From Bradyrhizobium sp. C9 (GTDB lineage Bacteria; Pseudomonadota; Alphaproteobacteria; Rhizobiales; Xanthobacteraceae): a stretch of 64,000 nucleotides of DNA. Positions within the stretch are counted from its first letter, which is position 1. Each line of letters starts with the position of its first letter. The DNA lies in NCBI RefSeq assembly GCF_002532045.1, contig NZ_NWTG01000003.1, positions 62,001-126,000 on the forward strand, given 5' to 3'. Positions 8,232 through 17,517 of this stretch are shown piece by piece. The notes beneath the pieces were generated by a model that ran no database searches, was not told where the DNA came from, and was given only the letters and a program-made list of their open reading frames with translations. A program made the translations under genes and the position numbers.

Positions 8232-10004
8232 ATGTCAGTCGACCTATCGCCAACCGCCAACTCAACTGTGGCTTTCTCCGGAATGCCCGCCCCTCCCTCC
8301 TCGGCGCAGGACTTTTCCAGCTTTCAGGCGATGCTGGCCAGCCTCTCCTCGAAAGACACGACCTCGCAAGTGGCGGCCTCCACAGAACCAACCAAGCAAC
8401 TGACTGAGGAACTCACGCAGGAGGCGCGGAGTATCCTGCCACCAGAGATAAGGGCAGCATTGGATGCATATCAGGATGACCCACAGCCGTCCTGTGCTGC
8501 CGGCAGCCCAATCATTGCGGAAGCGCCCGTACAAAGCTCAAGGATCACCTGGAACGGTGGCACGCTGACTAATGCGGAACTGCAGATTGTCTCTGTGCTG
8601 AACCGCCACAAGGACAAATGCCCGCTTGATTGGAAGTCTCTGGGAGATTTGGCCAACGATCCCTCGACACCGCCGGATCTAAAGGCGGCGATCGAGGCAC
8701 TGCAACAGGACCCGGAGCTCTTCTATGCGATCGGTTCGCAAGGCGACGGCCGCTGTGGCGGCAGGATCAAAGCGGGCGATCTCAGCGGCTTTTCCGACCA
8801 TCACCCTCAAGTCGCCGCGTTTCAGGAGCAGCGGGCGCGGACCTACGAGCAGAACTACATGCCATCCGACGGTACCGGGAACGGTGAGCCATCGGTAATG
8901 ACACTGACCGATGCCTTGCGCGAACTCTACCGCTATTCCGATAACCTGCCCAAGAACTTGAGCCTTGCGGATTTCAGGCGCATCGTGGACGGCAACGCCG
9001 ACATTGGCAAATGCCCCCCACAGGTCCTCGCGGCGGCTCAATATTTTCTCGACCACCCGGATCAATGGAAGCAGTTGTACGGCGGCTCGATAGATAAGGT
9101 CCACAAAGAGGACTTCCTGCAGGTCGCTTCGTCATCGATGAGTCTCACTCGACCCGAGCTGAGCACACTAAACACGATCAACAAGAACCAGGACGCTTTT
9201 TTTGGAAATGGCGATCTGACCCGGGAAAAGCTCGTGAGTATGGTGGACGACAAGAGCCTTTCCCCTGAGGTGCGAAGCGCGGCTTCCCAGCTGCTCTCGG
9301 ATCCTGTGCTGTTCGGGTTGATGAACAACGCGATTACCGGTTACAAAACCCACCACAAGTTTTTCGACTTCGGCGGCGGCCATACGGTCGATTCCGGAAA
9401 CATCAGCAGAAACGATTTCAACCAGTTCTTCAACAACATGTCTGGTGCGAACCGCGCCGCTCCGCAATTGAAAACGCATGCCGCTCAAACGCCGGCCGAA
9501 CAGGAGGCCACCGCAGACATGATGATTGGCGCGGCGGATCAGCCCGACATCAAGTCTCCCAAGAAGAACGGTGGCGCCCTCATGCACGCAATTAATGACG
9601 TGCTCAAGGTAGGCTCGAAGGTACTCGACTGGACAGCGACGGCCGTTGGTGTACTCGGCTTCATTCCAGGGCTGGGCGAACTGGCCGATCTTGCTTCAAT
9701 GGTGATCGAGGCCGAAGCGCAAGCTGCAAATCTTCTGCACACCGCGATCAGCGGCGGCAACATGAAGAAGGCGCTGGAGGAAGCCGGGCTGAGTCTTGCG
9801 GCGCAGGCCGTGGGCTGCATCGCCGGCCCCGAGGTCAAGATAGCGATTCGAGAAGGCTTGGTGAAGCAGGCAATTCAAGAAGCGGCGACGGCCGGCATCA
9901 ACCTGCCGGTGTCGATGGCCCAGTCCTACGCGGAGGACTATCTGAATAACCTCAAGGCACGGATTGAATCCGAGCGCACGCAAGCTGCAGGTACCTACGC
10001 CTAG
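8232..10004 (+). CDS. nopX: NopX, T3SS translocator of the HrpF family
   Basis: This 590-residue secreted protein is thought to sit in the host membrane and help form the translocation pore for type III effectors. The start chosen (SVDLSPTANS) follows GGAGG at good spacing. Features are a serine- and alanine-rich amino terminus typical of T3 substrates; two related blocks in the first half (around LDAYQDDPQ and LQQDPELFYAIGSQGDG) that recall the repeated blocks of HrpF/NopX; and hydrophobic segments near residues 460-560 (VLGFIPGLGELADLASMV and AGLSLAAQAVGCIAG) suited to membrane insertion. A tts box precedes it, and a small hairpin follows at 10032. Identification rests on recognised family resemblance and position next to nopC-nopA-rhcV. 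Confidence 0.88.
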   Translation: MSVDLSPTANSTVAFSGMPAPPSSAQDFSSFQAMLASLSSKDTTSQVAASTEPTKQLTEELTQEARSILPPEIRAALDAYQDDPQPSCAAGSPIIAEAPVQSSRITWNGGTLTNAELQIVSVLNRHKDKCPLDWKSLGDLANDPSTPPDLKAAIEALQQDPELFYAIGSQGDGRCGGRIKAGDLSGFSDHHPQVAAFQEQRARTYEQNYMPSDGTGNGEPSVMTLTDALRELYRYSDNLPKNLSLADFRRIVDGNADIGKCPPQVLAAAQYFLDHPDQWKQLYGGSIDKVHKEDFLQVASSSMSLTRPELSTLNTINKNQDAFFGNGDLTREKLVSMVDDKSLSPEVRSAASQLLSDPVLFGLMNNAITGYKTHHKFFDFGGGHTVDSGNISRNDFNQFFNNMSGANRAAPQLKTHAAQTPAEQEATADMMIGAADQPDIKSPKKNGGALMHAINDVLKVGSKVLDWTATAVGVLGFIPGLGELADLASMVIEAEAQAANLLHTAISGGNMKKALEEAGLSLAAQAVGCIAGPEVKIAIREGLVKQAIQEAATAGINLPVSMAQSYAEDYLNNLKARIESERTQAAGTYA

Positions 10005-10031
10005 TCGTAGCGGCGCTATCGACACCGGATA

Positions 10032-10053
10032 AAGCTGGACGAAAGGCCAGCTT
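10032..10053 (+). terminator. small hairpin after nopX
   Basis: AAGCTGG and CCAGCTT form a 7-bp stem with an 8-base loop, 28 bases after the nopX stop. No clear T-run follows, so this is only a possible terminator. Confidence 0.4.
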
Positions 10054-10800
10054 GCGCGGCCTGCGCGGTAGGGTCGTCCCCGCCGCGCAGGTCGCGCAAG
10101 CATATTCGATGCTTACACCGACGAGCGTGCTTGTCGCTAGCTAAACCAGCGCATTTGTCGGCTGCACTCGAGCACCCGACGGGCGTTCTCACATCGCGTG
10201 CGCCACCGCGAAGATTTCGCCGGGCCGATTGCGCCACCCATCGCGGACGGTAAACTTGTTGATGCCTTCACGCCGCGACGGAACCGGTGGAGTGGCGTGC
10301 CTGACCGGTTTACGTCGTCGGATCGAGAGCACATTAATGGAGGTGACGCTCAAGGTCCTTGTCTTCAGCGCCTCCTGATCGCTGTCCACGAAAGTGATCC
10401 ATTTTTATGGGCCTGCTCCGAGCGGGAATGGAAGATCGCTCTTCATCGCTGACTCGCATGAGCAACTTTATCCTGGCGCAGCAGCCCGGGACAGGATCTA
10501 GACAAATCGCTGCGTGGTTCGAGGTACCTAAACTGCCGAACGAGCTGCGAGGGGTCCAAAGCCGGGCGAGCCCCGAGATGGGCCACGTCAAAGCTTAAGC
10601 CCATTTTATCCGTCCGGCGCTTACATTCCGCTTGTCAACGCTGCGCTTTGATGAACAACGGCTTGCCTGATCAAGTGCCACATAGGCGAGGTCTTGTACC
10701 AACCCTGTGATCTGCAGCTTTCGCCGACACACTGCCGAAATATGAGGCGGCCTGTCCAGAGGCAACATCAAAGAGATCGGCTCACAGAATTTCTGAGGCT
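10054..10800. other. spacer between nopX and nopC, no gene seen
   Basis: About 750 bases with only short, unconvincing open frames on both strands. Its 3' end carries the tts box of the nopC operon. Confidence 0.4.
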
Positions 10801-10831
10801 CGTCAGCTTGTCGAAAGCTAATGCTTCCATA
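10801..10831 (+). promoter_or_regulatory. tts box of the nopC-nopA-rhcV operon
   Basis: CGTCAGCTTGTCGAAAGCTA is an excellent match to the TtsI binding site, better than the one before nopX. It ends about 60 bases before the nopC start and should drive nopC, nopA and, by read-through, the secretion apparatus genes that follow. Confidence 0.92.
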
Positions 10832-10890
10832 GTAGCTGTGACGGCGACCGCTCCCTCCGCACGAACGAAGTTTTGAAGTAGGAGAACCCG

Positions 10891-11178
10891 ATGCGCATTT
10901 CCAGCTCTAGCGCCGCTGGGCACCTTGATTCCGACCTCCACGCGACTGGCGGCGGCAAAAAAGGATCTCGGGCGCCTGGCGAGCACGATGATCATGGCCA
11001 ATCGCATGGTGCAGGCGCTCCCTTAAATGGCGGCGCGTCTGGTCCAGACGCTGACTCGCAAGCCGCTGCTATGCAGCAAGCGTTCAACGTCGCTCTCGGC
11101 GCCGTCGCTATGCAGTTTGTAAGTAGTGCAATGGGTCGTTTCGACGACGCCATGGCCGAGACAGAGGAGGATTCCTGA
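10891..11178 (+). CDS. nopC: NopC, small T3SS-secreted protein
   Basis: This 95-residue protein has the composition of a small rhizobial T3-secreted protein: a serine-rich amino terminus (RISSSSAAGHLDSD), a glycine/histidine-rich middle, and a hydrophobic carboxy-terminal helix (AFNVALGAVAMQFVSSAMG). It starts after AGGAG and is the first gene after the tts box, directly before nopA, the nopC-nopA order known in Sinorhizobium. NopC is reported there as a secreted effector. The name rests mainly on gene order and size, since the family is short and variable. Confidence 0.7.
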   Translation: MRISSSSAAGHLDSDLHATGGGKKGSRAPGEHDDHGQSHGAGAPLNGGASGPDADSQAAAMQQAFNVALGAVAMQFVSSAMGRFDDAMAETEEDS

Positions 11179-11251
11179 CCTCGCATGTTGCGGCGTCAGG
11201 AAAATCGGAGCCGCAAGGCGCGGCAATCTTCAAATAAACAGGAGAGACAAT

Positions 11252-11485
11252 ATGGCTGATAAGGTTGGTGCTTCTCATTCCTCGACGGCGGGTGGCGCAG
11301 CTGGTACTGCTACTGCAGCCGCGGGTTCCGCCGCAGCTGAAGCTGCGGGAGAAGCGGCATTCAACAGGCAGCTCGCCGCCCTGACTGCCAGCAGCACGAA
11401 GGCTGCTGAAAGGGATGTAGAACTTCGCGTCGTCTCGACAGAACTCTCGACCGTCAAGAAAGTGGCCGACGAGCGGGTGCAGTAA
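11252..11485 (+). CDS. nopA: NopA, T3SS pilus/needle subunit
   Basis: This 77-residue protein is very rich in alanine, glycine, serine and threonine, with a helical carboxy-terminal half ending in VVSTELSTVKKVADERVQ. That is the pattern of a self-assembling needle or pilus subunit. NopA is the main component of the rhizobial T3 surface appendage. The start follows AGGAGAG. Two strong hairpins follow the stop codon, which would let nopC-nopA mRNA accumulate above that of the downstream apparatus genes, fitting the need for many pilus subunits. Confidence 0.82.
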   Translation: MADKVGASHSSTAGGAAGTATAAAGSAAAEAAGEAAFNRQLAALTASSTKAAERDVELRVVSTELSTVKKVADERVQ

Positions 11486-11491
11486 CGGATG

Positions 11492-11520
11492 AAGCGGGAC
11501 GAAATTATATCCTCCCGCTT
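11492..11520 (+). terminator. hairpin with T-run after nopA
   Basis: AAGCGGGA and TCCCGCTT form an 8-bp stem that runs into TTTTG, seven bases after the nopA stop. This looks like an intrinsic terminator or attenuator inside the operon. Confidence 0.65.
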
Positions 11521-11551
11521 TTGCCGGCCGCATGATCTGTGAAGTCGCAAC

Positions 11552-11578
11552 AGACCGTACGGCTTTGCCGTACGGTCT
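11552..11578 (+). terminator. 12-bp perfect hairpin between nopA and sctD
   Basis: AGACCGTACGGC and GCCGTACGGTCT pair perfectly over 12 bases around a TTT loop, followed by CTCGTTCTTC. It is the second hairpin in this gap and ends 23 bases before the sctD start. It could terminate, attenuate or stabilise the upstream message. Confidence 0.65.
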
Positions 11579-11601
11579 CGTTCTTCATTCAGGAGACGAT
11601 C

Positions 11602-12492
11602 GTGAATGAACCAGCTTCCCCGCTATTCGAAGTGTTGTCGGGGTGTTATTCCGGGTTGACCGGCAAAGCGGGGAGCGGCTCCTGCTTGATTGGCAGCAGC
11701 CTCGATGCTGATTTGGTCTTCATCGAGCAAGGCCTCGAACCGCACCATCTTCGCGTCAGCTGGCATATCAGCTCGATCGAGATCGAGGCCCTTGCCGCGG
11801 ACGTCGCGATCGAGGGTCGCGGCCCTATTTCGCCAAATGAGACCGTTGTTGTCCCTCTTCCTGCCGTCATCCATATGGGCGCGATGTCCATTCGCTGCTC
11901 GACCGAAGGCACTCAGCAAGCCGGCTCTACCGGGCGCTGGCATGTACCGATTATCCCGCTTGCCTTGGTCCTCATCAGCTCTGCCGCAGTTGGCACCCTT
12001 TCAACGAGATTTGTCCAGTTCGACAGCGCCGCAGCGCTGAGCACCTCGTCCTCCGCCACGGACATTGTCCCCAAAATCGCGCTCGCGACCCCTGATGTTC
12101 CGGCCACCGACGCAGCGGCTCAACGGCTGCAAGGGGAAGTTGACGCGGCGGGCCTGCTCGGCATCAAAGTCAGTTCCGGGCCGGGCGTTGTGACCGCCGA
12201 TGGCACTATTACGCCTGCCTCGCTCGCTAAATGGCGGGAAGTCCAGCAGCGGTTCGATGTCCAAAGCAATGGTGCTTATACGCTCGTCAGTGCGGTCGCC
12301 ATCAAGGAGGAGAAGGCGCCCCCCGCAATTGCCGTCCAGGCAGTTTGGCGCGGAAGCGCCCCTTATCTGGTCATTGCTGGTCAAAAGTACTTCGCGGGTG
12401 CACTCCTGAGCAATGGATGGACCGTAAAGGAGATCGAGGACGGACGTGTGCTGCTGACACGCAATGGCCAGCTTGCTGCTTTGTCTTATTAG
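11602..12492 (+). CDS. SctD-type inner membrane ring protein (Y4yQ)
   Basis: This 296-residue protein has the layout of the T3SS inner membrane ring component SctD/YscD. It begins with a cytoplasmic FHA-like domain (about residues 8-95, starting FEVLSGCYSGLTGKAGSGSC), then a single membrane segment (VPIIPLALVLISSAAVGTL, about 118-138), then a periplasmic part with a BON-like stretch (LQGEVDAAGLLGIKV). The start chosen is the GTG at 11602, which follows AGGAG; a longer frame upstream would run through the hairpin. The corresponding gene in NGR234 is y4yQ and holds the same position between nopA and rhcV. Confidence 0.8.
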   Translation: MNEPASPLFEVLSGCYSGLTGKAGSGSCLIGSSLDADLVFIEQGLEPHHLRVSWHISSIEIEALAADVAIEGRGPISPNETVVVPLPAVIHMGAMSIRCSTEGTQQAGSTGRWHVPIIPLALVLISSAAVGTLSTRFVQFDSAAALSTSSSATDIVPKIALATPDVPATDAAAQRLQGEVDAAGLLGIKVSSGPGVVTADGTITPASLAKWREVQQRFDVQSNGAYTLVSAVAIKEEKAPPAIAVQAVWRGSAPYLVIAGQKYFAGALLSNGWTVKEIEDGRVLLTRNGQLAALSY

Positions 12493-12525
12493 AGTTTTAG
12501 CCCGCGGCCAACGAAGGAACGTTTC

Positions 12526-13062
12526 ATGACTAGGCTGCCGCAGCGGTCCGTAGAGCCTGGCACCGGCTTTCAGGGAATTAACAACGAGCATCATGCAGCT
12601 GTCATCGCCCCGGCCACATCTCAGGCCAGCAGCATCGGCATCGACAAGGTCCATGGAAACGGCAAGGGCCACACGTCAGTTGTCCAACAGCGCCAAGCGC
12701 AGGAGCGGTTGGCTGCCAGCACGATCGAAAACGCGCTCGAACTCAAGTCAATCGATCCAATCTCGCGGATCAATCCCACCGATGCCACCGAGCACGTAGG
12801 TAAGATCGAAACAAGTTCGGAACTTGCCTGGCTGACGGGCCCCAATCTCGCGCATAGCCTGCTCTCCTTCGTCACGCCCCGCCTGCGTCATTCGCATGTT
12901 GTACGTCCAGAGCAACACGGCCTTGTCCTCGAGCGCTTGGCCGATGCGCTGTCAGCCGCGCCAGAGGGCTCCGTGGCCGGCGAAGGGGCCGCGCTTCTGC
13001 GGCTGGAGCTGCGGCGGTTGATCCTGCTCCGGCAGAATCACAACAGCTTGATCCAAGGCTAG
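12526..13062 (+). CDS. probable SctX-like T3SS protein
   Basis: This 178-residue protein is not recognisable by clear motifs. It starts after AAGGAA and has a polar, probably flexible first half. The carboxy-terminal third is helical and rich in leucine and arginine (LLRLELRRLILLRQNHN). Its place directly before a small TPR-like gene and rhcV matches the yscX-yscY-yscV order of Yersinia-type systems, in which X and Y form a complex that acts on the V export gate. I infer SctX from order and the helical carboxy terminus, not from sequence identity. Confidence 0.45.
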   Translation: MTRLPQRSVEPGTGFQGINNEHHAAVIAPATSQASSIGIDKVHGNGKGHTSVVQQRQAQERLAASTIENALELKSIDPISRINPTDATEHVGKIETSSELAWLTGPNLAHSLLSFVTPRLRHSHVVRPEQHGLVLERLADALSAAPEGSVAGEGAALLRLELRRLILLRQNHNSLIQG

Positions 13063-13064
13063 CA

Positions 13065-13490
13065 ATGCCAGATCCGCACGACGTGCAGCACTTCACACCT
13101 ACCCAGTCGTCGAATGTTTCCAAGACCGATCGGTTAGTTCCGATCTCTGGGCCCGAGCGCGATTTGCTCTGCGCGCTTTCCTATGTCCACCTTGCGTGCG
13201 GGCAGAGCGCACACAGTCTGGCTTTCTTGCGGCTCGTCGTTCACGAACATTCTCAAGACGTCGAGCTGCTTCGCCTCCTCGCCTATGCTCTCATCTCACA
13301 GCGCCTCGGGGAGGAAGCGCTATCGGTATTGGACAGGCTGGACATGCTTGATGATCAGCCATCGTCGCGTCTGCCACTGCTGCTGCTGCGCAGCCATGCT
13401 CTGCGCCAGGCTGGCCGCATGGCCGAGGCGCAGGCCACCTTCAAGCGCTATGTTTCCTTGCGGGGCAGTCCGCCTCCGGTCAAACAATGA
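13065..13490 (+). CDS. probable SctY-like TPR protein of the T3SS
   Basis: This 141-residue protein contains two to three tetratricopeptide-like helix pairs (ALSYVHLACGQSAHSLAFL, LLAYALISQRLGEEALSVL, LLRSHALRQAGRMAEAQATF). Such small TPR proteins serve as T3SS chaperones. It begins two bases after the preceding stop and its own stop overlaps the rhcV start, so the three genes are tightly coupled. The order X-Y-V suggests it is the SctY partner of the upstream protein. The TPR nature is visible; the partner is inferred. Confidence 0.6.
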   Translation: MPDPHDVQHFTPTQSSNVSKTDRLVPISGPERDLLCALSYVHLACGQSAHSLAFLRLVVHEHSQDVELLRLLAYALISQRLGEEALSVLDRLDMLDDQPSSRLPLLLLRSHALRQAGRMAEAQATFKRYVSLRGSPPPVKQ

Positions 13491-15622
13491 GGCTTTGCAT
13501 GGCCAGGCACCTACGAAATCTCGTCGCCCGCGCACCGGCCCATCCGGATATCATGGTCGCACTGATGCTGCTCCTAGCGATCGGCATGATGATCATGCCG
13601 ATCCCGATCATCGTGATTGACATGCTTATCGGCTTCAACCTAGGCTTTGCCATATTGCTGCTGATGGTTGCCCTCTATCTCAGCACGCCGCTTGATTTTT
13701 CGTCGCTGCCGGGCGTCATTCTGATTTCGACGGTTTTTCGTCTGGCGCTGACCATCGCAACAACGCGCCTAATTCTTGCGGAGGGCGACGCCGGCAGCAT
13801 CATCCACACCTTTGGCGACTTCGTCATTTCGGGGAACATCGCTGTCGGAATCGTCATATTCCTGATCGTGACCATGGTGCAGTTCATGGTCCTTGCCAAA
13901 GGCGCCGAGCGCGTCGCAGAGGTGTCAGCGCGCTTCACGCTCGATGCACTTCCGGGCAAGCAGATGGCGATAGATGCGGAGCTGCGCAACAACCATATCG
14001 ATCAACACGAAGCACGTCGCCGGCGCGCGGCGCTTGAGCAAGAAAGCCAACTTCATGGTGCAATGGATGGCGCCATGAAATTCGTGAAAGGCGACGCGAT
14101 CGCCGGACTGATCGTCATCTGCATCAACATGCTGGGCGGAATCAGCATCGGCCTGCTCTCCAAGGGTATGTCGCTCGATGCCGCGATGCATCACTATACG
14201 CTGCTGACAATAGGTGACGCGCTCATTTCGCAGATTCCGGCACTGTTGCTGTCGATTACAGCCGCGACCATCGTCACGCGCGTCAACGGGCCCTCCAAGC
14301 TCAAGCTTGGGGCCGATATTGTCAGCCAACTTACGGCGAGCACGCAAGCGCTTCGGTTGGCCGCCGGCGTCTTGTTGTTAATGGGATTCGTTCCTGGCTT
14401 CCCCTTGCCCCCGTTCGTCATTTTGGCCGCACTCTTCGCTGCCGCAAGCTATGTCAAGGTCGGCGCGAAAGGCGACAAGCCTGCCGCGAAGCCAGGCGCA
14501 AATGTCACCGCTTCGGCTCCGGCTCCGGCTCCAGCACAGACACAGAAGCAAGCAGCTCACGCGGAAGCACTTCCGATCGCGTTATTCCTTGCGCCGAACC
14601 TGATACATTCAATCGACAAAGACGAGTTGGAACAAAGCATCGCGCGCGTTTCAACGTCGGTATCGGCTGACCTTGGAATCACGGTTCCGCGTATCCCGGC
14701 CCAGATTGACCAGAACTTGTCCAAGTCGCAGTTCAGGATAGATGTCGATAGCGTGCCGGTTGAACGGGACGTGATCGATCCGACGCAGCTCGCGCTCAAC
14801 GATGATATTGCGAACGTTGAACTAAGCGGCATTCCATTTCGGCAAGACCCGGAGACGGCTCGCGTATGGATCGAAGAACGCCATGCAGCTGCGCTCAAAG
14901 CCGCCGGGATCGGACACCACCGTCCGGTCGAAATTCTTGCTTTACGTCTCCGTTCCACATTGACGCGCTACGCACAGCGCCTGGTCGGCATTCAAGAAAC
15001 TCGTCAACTGCTTGCCCGAATGGAGCAGGAGTACGCAGATCTGGTGAAAGAAGTGCTTCGTACGGCGACCATTCCTCGGATCGCAGAGGTCCTGCGCCGC
15101 CTGCTCGATGAGGGGATACCCATTCGCAACACTCGCCTCCTCCTGGAGGGCCTTGCAGAATGGAGTGAACGCGAGCAGAACGCCGTCCTGCTCACTGAAT
15201 ATGTTCGCGCCGCGCTGAAGCGGCAGATCTGCTTTCGCTATGCCAATGCCCACCGCGTTGTGGCCGCCTTTATCATCGAGCGTGAGACTGAAGAGATAGT
15301 GCGCGGTTCGGTGCGCGAAACCGCTGTCGGACCATATCTCGTTCTGGACGATTGGCAGAGCGAGAAACTGCTCTCACAATTTCGTCAGATCCATTCGACC
15401 ATCGCACAAAGCCAAAGCCAGCCCGTCATTCTCGGCTCGATGGATATCCGGCGCTTCGTACGCGGCTTTCTCACCCGCAACGGGATCGATCTGCCCGTTC
15501 TGTCTTATCAGGATCTCGCCTCGGATTTCACAGTCCAGCCGATTGGGTCCGTGAAACTTCCGGCTGCCAAGGAAAGGGTTCCGTCCTCGGAGCGGGGCGG
15601 GCTGCTTCCCGCCGCAAGTTAA
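13487..15622 (+). CDS. rhcV: RhcV (SctV), T3SS export gate protein
   Basis: This 711-residue member of the FlhA/LcrD/HrcV family is the largest part of the inner membrane export apparatus, whose cytoplasmic ring receives effectors. The first 330 residues hold seven to eight membrane segments and the conserved cytoplasmic loop around AEVSARFTLDALPGKQMAID. A linker of repeated alanine-proline (about 345-360) follows, then the carboxy-terminal cytoplasmic domain to residue 690. Length is normal. The start overlaps the stop of the preceding TPR gene (ATGA); a second Met four codons in is also possible. Family membership is unmistakable. Confidence 0.95.
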   Translation: MRLCMARHLRNLVARAPAHPDIMVALMLLLAIGMMIMPIPIIVIDMLIGFNLGFAILLLMVALYLSTPLDFSSLPGVILISTVFRLALTIATTRLILAEGDAGSIIHTFGDFVISGNIAVGIVIFLIVTMVQFMVLAKGAERVAEVSARFTLDALPGKQMAIDAELRNNHIDQHEARRRRAALEQESQLHGAMDGAMKFVKGDAIAGLIVICINMLGGISIGLLSKGMSLDAAMHHYTLLTIGDALISQIPALLLSITAATIVTRVNGPSKLKLGADIVSQLTASTQALRLAAGVLLLMGFVPGFPLPPFVILAALFAAASYVKVGAKGDKPAAKPGANVTASAPAPAPAQTQKQAAHAEALPIALFLAPNLIHSIDKDELEQSIARVSTSVSADLGITVPRIPAQIDQNLSKSQFRIDVDSVPVERDVIDPTQLALNDDIANVELSGIPFRQDPETARVWIEERHAAALKAAGIGHHRPVEILALRLRSTLTRYAQRLVGIQETRQLLARMEQEYADLVKEVLRTATIPRIAEVLRRLLDEGIPIRNTRLLLEGLAEWSEREQNAVLLTEYVRAALKRQICFRYANAHRVVAAFIIERETEEIVRGSVRETAVGPYLVLDDWQSEKLLSQFRQIHSTIAQSQSQPVILGSMDIRRFVRGFLTRNGIDLPVLSYQDLASDFTVQPIGSVKLPAAKERVPSSERGGLLPAAS

Positions 15623-15653
15623 CAGAGCACAGCAGCTCGTCGTGAGATAGCCT

Positions 15654-16238
15654 ATGAATTCCCACGGGATAAGCTTCTGGCGACACGCTCGCTTCTTTCG
15701 CTCAGCCTTGTGCTCAGGCTCGCTCGCTATCGTTCTGCTGGCAGGCTGCGCTAACCCGGATAGGTCGGCCCTTTCACCGCGGCAGACACTCTCGTCAGAG
15801 CTAGCTAACGCCAAGGCGATCGATCCTGGCGTGCGTGAACGAATTGCATACAGCCTCGGTCGGGATGCTGATGAGCAAGCTCTGCGCGATACGCTGAAGC
15901 AACAACCAAACAATGTCGATGCGGCAATCCCACTTGCGCGGGTCCTGCTGGCCCGCAAATCGCCCGATGAAGCGCTTGAGGTACTCGATAATGTCCTCTT
16001 GGCGGCTCCCGGCGATCTGCGAACACTGAACGCCAAGGGCGTTGTCCTCGATCAGAAGGGCCGCCATCAAGAGGCACAAGGGCTATACCGCAAAGCTCTC
16101 GAAAGAGAACCCTCAAATGCAATGTTGCGCAACAATCTCAAACTGTCGCTTGCGCTAGAAAGTAAGACGGAGACCGAGGATCCACAACCGCAGACGGATA
16201 ACGCCTTGACCCGAGCAAGGTGGCGCGGCGAACAATAG
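15654..16238 (+). CDS. TPR lipoprotein, Y4yS-like
   Basis: This 194-residue protein has a lipoprotein signal peptide: charged start, hydrophobic stretch, then the lipobox LLAGC (Cys near residue 32). The mature part contains TPR-like helices (DTLKQQPNNVDAAIPLARVL, LEVLDNVLLAAPGDLRTLN, AQGLYRKALEREPSNAMLR). It closes the T3SS operon 31 bases after rhcV, the place taken by y4yS in NGR234. A role in apparatus assembly at the outer membrane is plausible but unproven. Confidence 0.75.
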   Translation: MNSHGISFWRHARFFRSALCSGSLAIVLLAGCANPDRSALSPRQTLSSELANAKAIDPGVRERIAYSLGRDADEQALRDTLKQQPNNVDAAIPLARVLLARKSPDEALEVLDNVLLAAPGDLRTLNAKGVVLDQKGRHQEAQGLYRKALEREPSNAMLRNNLKLSLALESKTETEDPQPQTDNALTRARWRGEQ

Positions 16239-16447
16239 CGTGCAGAGCTTGACGCCTGAGTGGCCGGCTTTTCGATAGCTAGGCTCGCCCGAAGCGGCCG
16301 CACTGCACGCCGCCGCCAAACCTCAAGAATGATAAGCCATGTGGTCGATAATTATACGAATCGCCACGTGTAATAACAGTGCAACTTATCCATCACTTAC
16401 CTTGCAGATGCTTGCTACACTGCCACCTTGCATCGGCAGAGATCAAA

Positions 16448-16768
16448 TTATGCCTGCAGTCCGACATTCGTGAGAGCTTTCGCGGTTTCGATAGAATAGA
16501 CAACATTCTCCGTGAACCGCTGCTTGGCGCCTTTCATCCACCCCTGAAGAATGCCGATCTGGTCGGGCGCTGACGATGTCGAGGAGACATCCTTGAAGAA
16601 CTCCGCCAACTGTGTCGATTCGATTTGAATGCGCTCCTGCCAGTGCCAATAAGCCTCTGAGTATTTTCTCACAAACTCGCTTTGCGCTCCGATGGCTCGC
16701 TTTGTGAAGTCCTGAAATGCGCCGGCTGCAATGCCGATGTCATCGTTGATCCCAGTTTCTTTTGTCAT
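16448..16768 (-). CDS. phasin-family protein
   Basis: This 106-residue, mostly helical protein has the phasin pattern (AFQDFTKRAIGAQSEFVRKY, EAYWHWQERIQIESTQLAEF, GWMKGAKQRFTENVVYSIE). Phasins coat polyhydroxyalkanoate granules, which Bradyrhizobium accumulates in nodules. The start at 16768 is set by AGGAG six bases upstream; a Met two codons earlier would overlap that site. It is slightly shorter than many phasins and stands alone, convergent with the T3SS operon. Confidence 0.7.
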   Translation of the reverse strand: MTKETGINDDIGIAAGAFQDFTKRAIGAQSEFVRKYSEAYWHWQERIQIESTQLAEFFKDVSSTSSAPDQIGILQGWMKGAKQRFTENVVYSIETAKALTNVGLQA

Positions 16769-17517
16769 CACCATCTCCTGTGTGATTGTATATAGACGAG
16801 ACGATGCCTGAGCAGAGCTCCTGCATGTCTCCCATGATCACCAATTGGCGTGTCTGCACACCAGCTTACAATTGTGAGGCCACTATTGTCACTTCTCGAC
16901 CGAGCAAGTGACGTGCCACAAACGATCGTGAGGGCTTGCCGTCCACAAACAGGAAAACCATGTGCTTGATAAAGTGCTCTCGCAGCCCTGCTCCGCGGCG
17001 TCGGACTCTGGACATGTAAGTATCACACCGGACAGGGCAGAGTGCGACAAGAATAAAGTTCGACGAAGATGGATCGGGGAGCATTGCCAACCGCTCCAAT
17101 GCTCCGAGTCTGCTCAACTAGCTCGCACAGCACGTTGCTTGGCGCATGACCAATCGCTCGAAGTCGCGGCATCAGATAGTGGCGGCAAAGGTGTCGTGCT
17201 GTCCGAGCCACCGGTCGATGGTGGACTGACGATGCTATGCGTGTCGATCAGTACGACGGAACCGGTCGGCTTCACGGAGGCGGCGTTCGACCCACCGAGC
17301 AGTAGTCGCGCGTATTCCGCTTATTCTTGACTTGCTTCTCACCGCGGTGAACTTTCGCTGGCCATTGACCGGGACCTCAGATTGGGCCGAGAACAGTACG
17401 ACCCGGAATTACCCCACCAAAACTATGAGGCGACGGCCGTTTCGGATGCAGCTAATATTTGGCAAGGTTCGGGAAGACAAAAACGTTCGCCCGAGCACTC
17501 GCGGCTAGGGGCCAAGG
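16769..17517. other. spacer, no gene seen
   Basis: About 750 bases with only short open frames of odd composition. No sigma-54, tts or FixK site of good quality was found. Confidence 0.4.
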
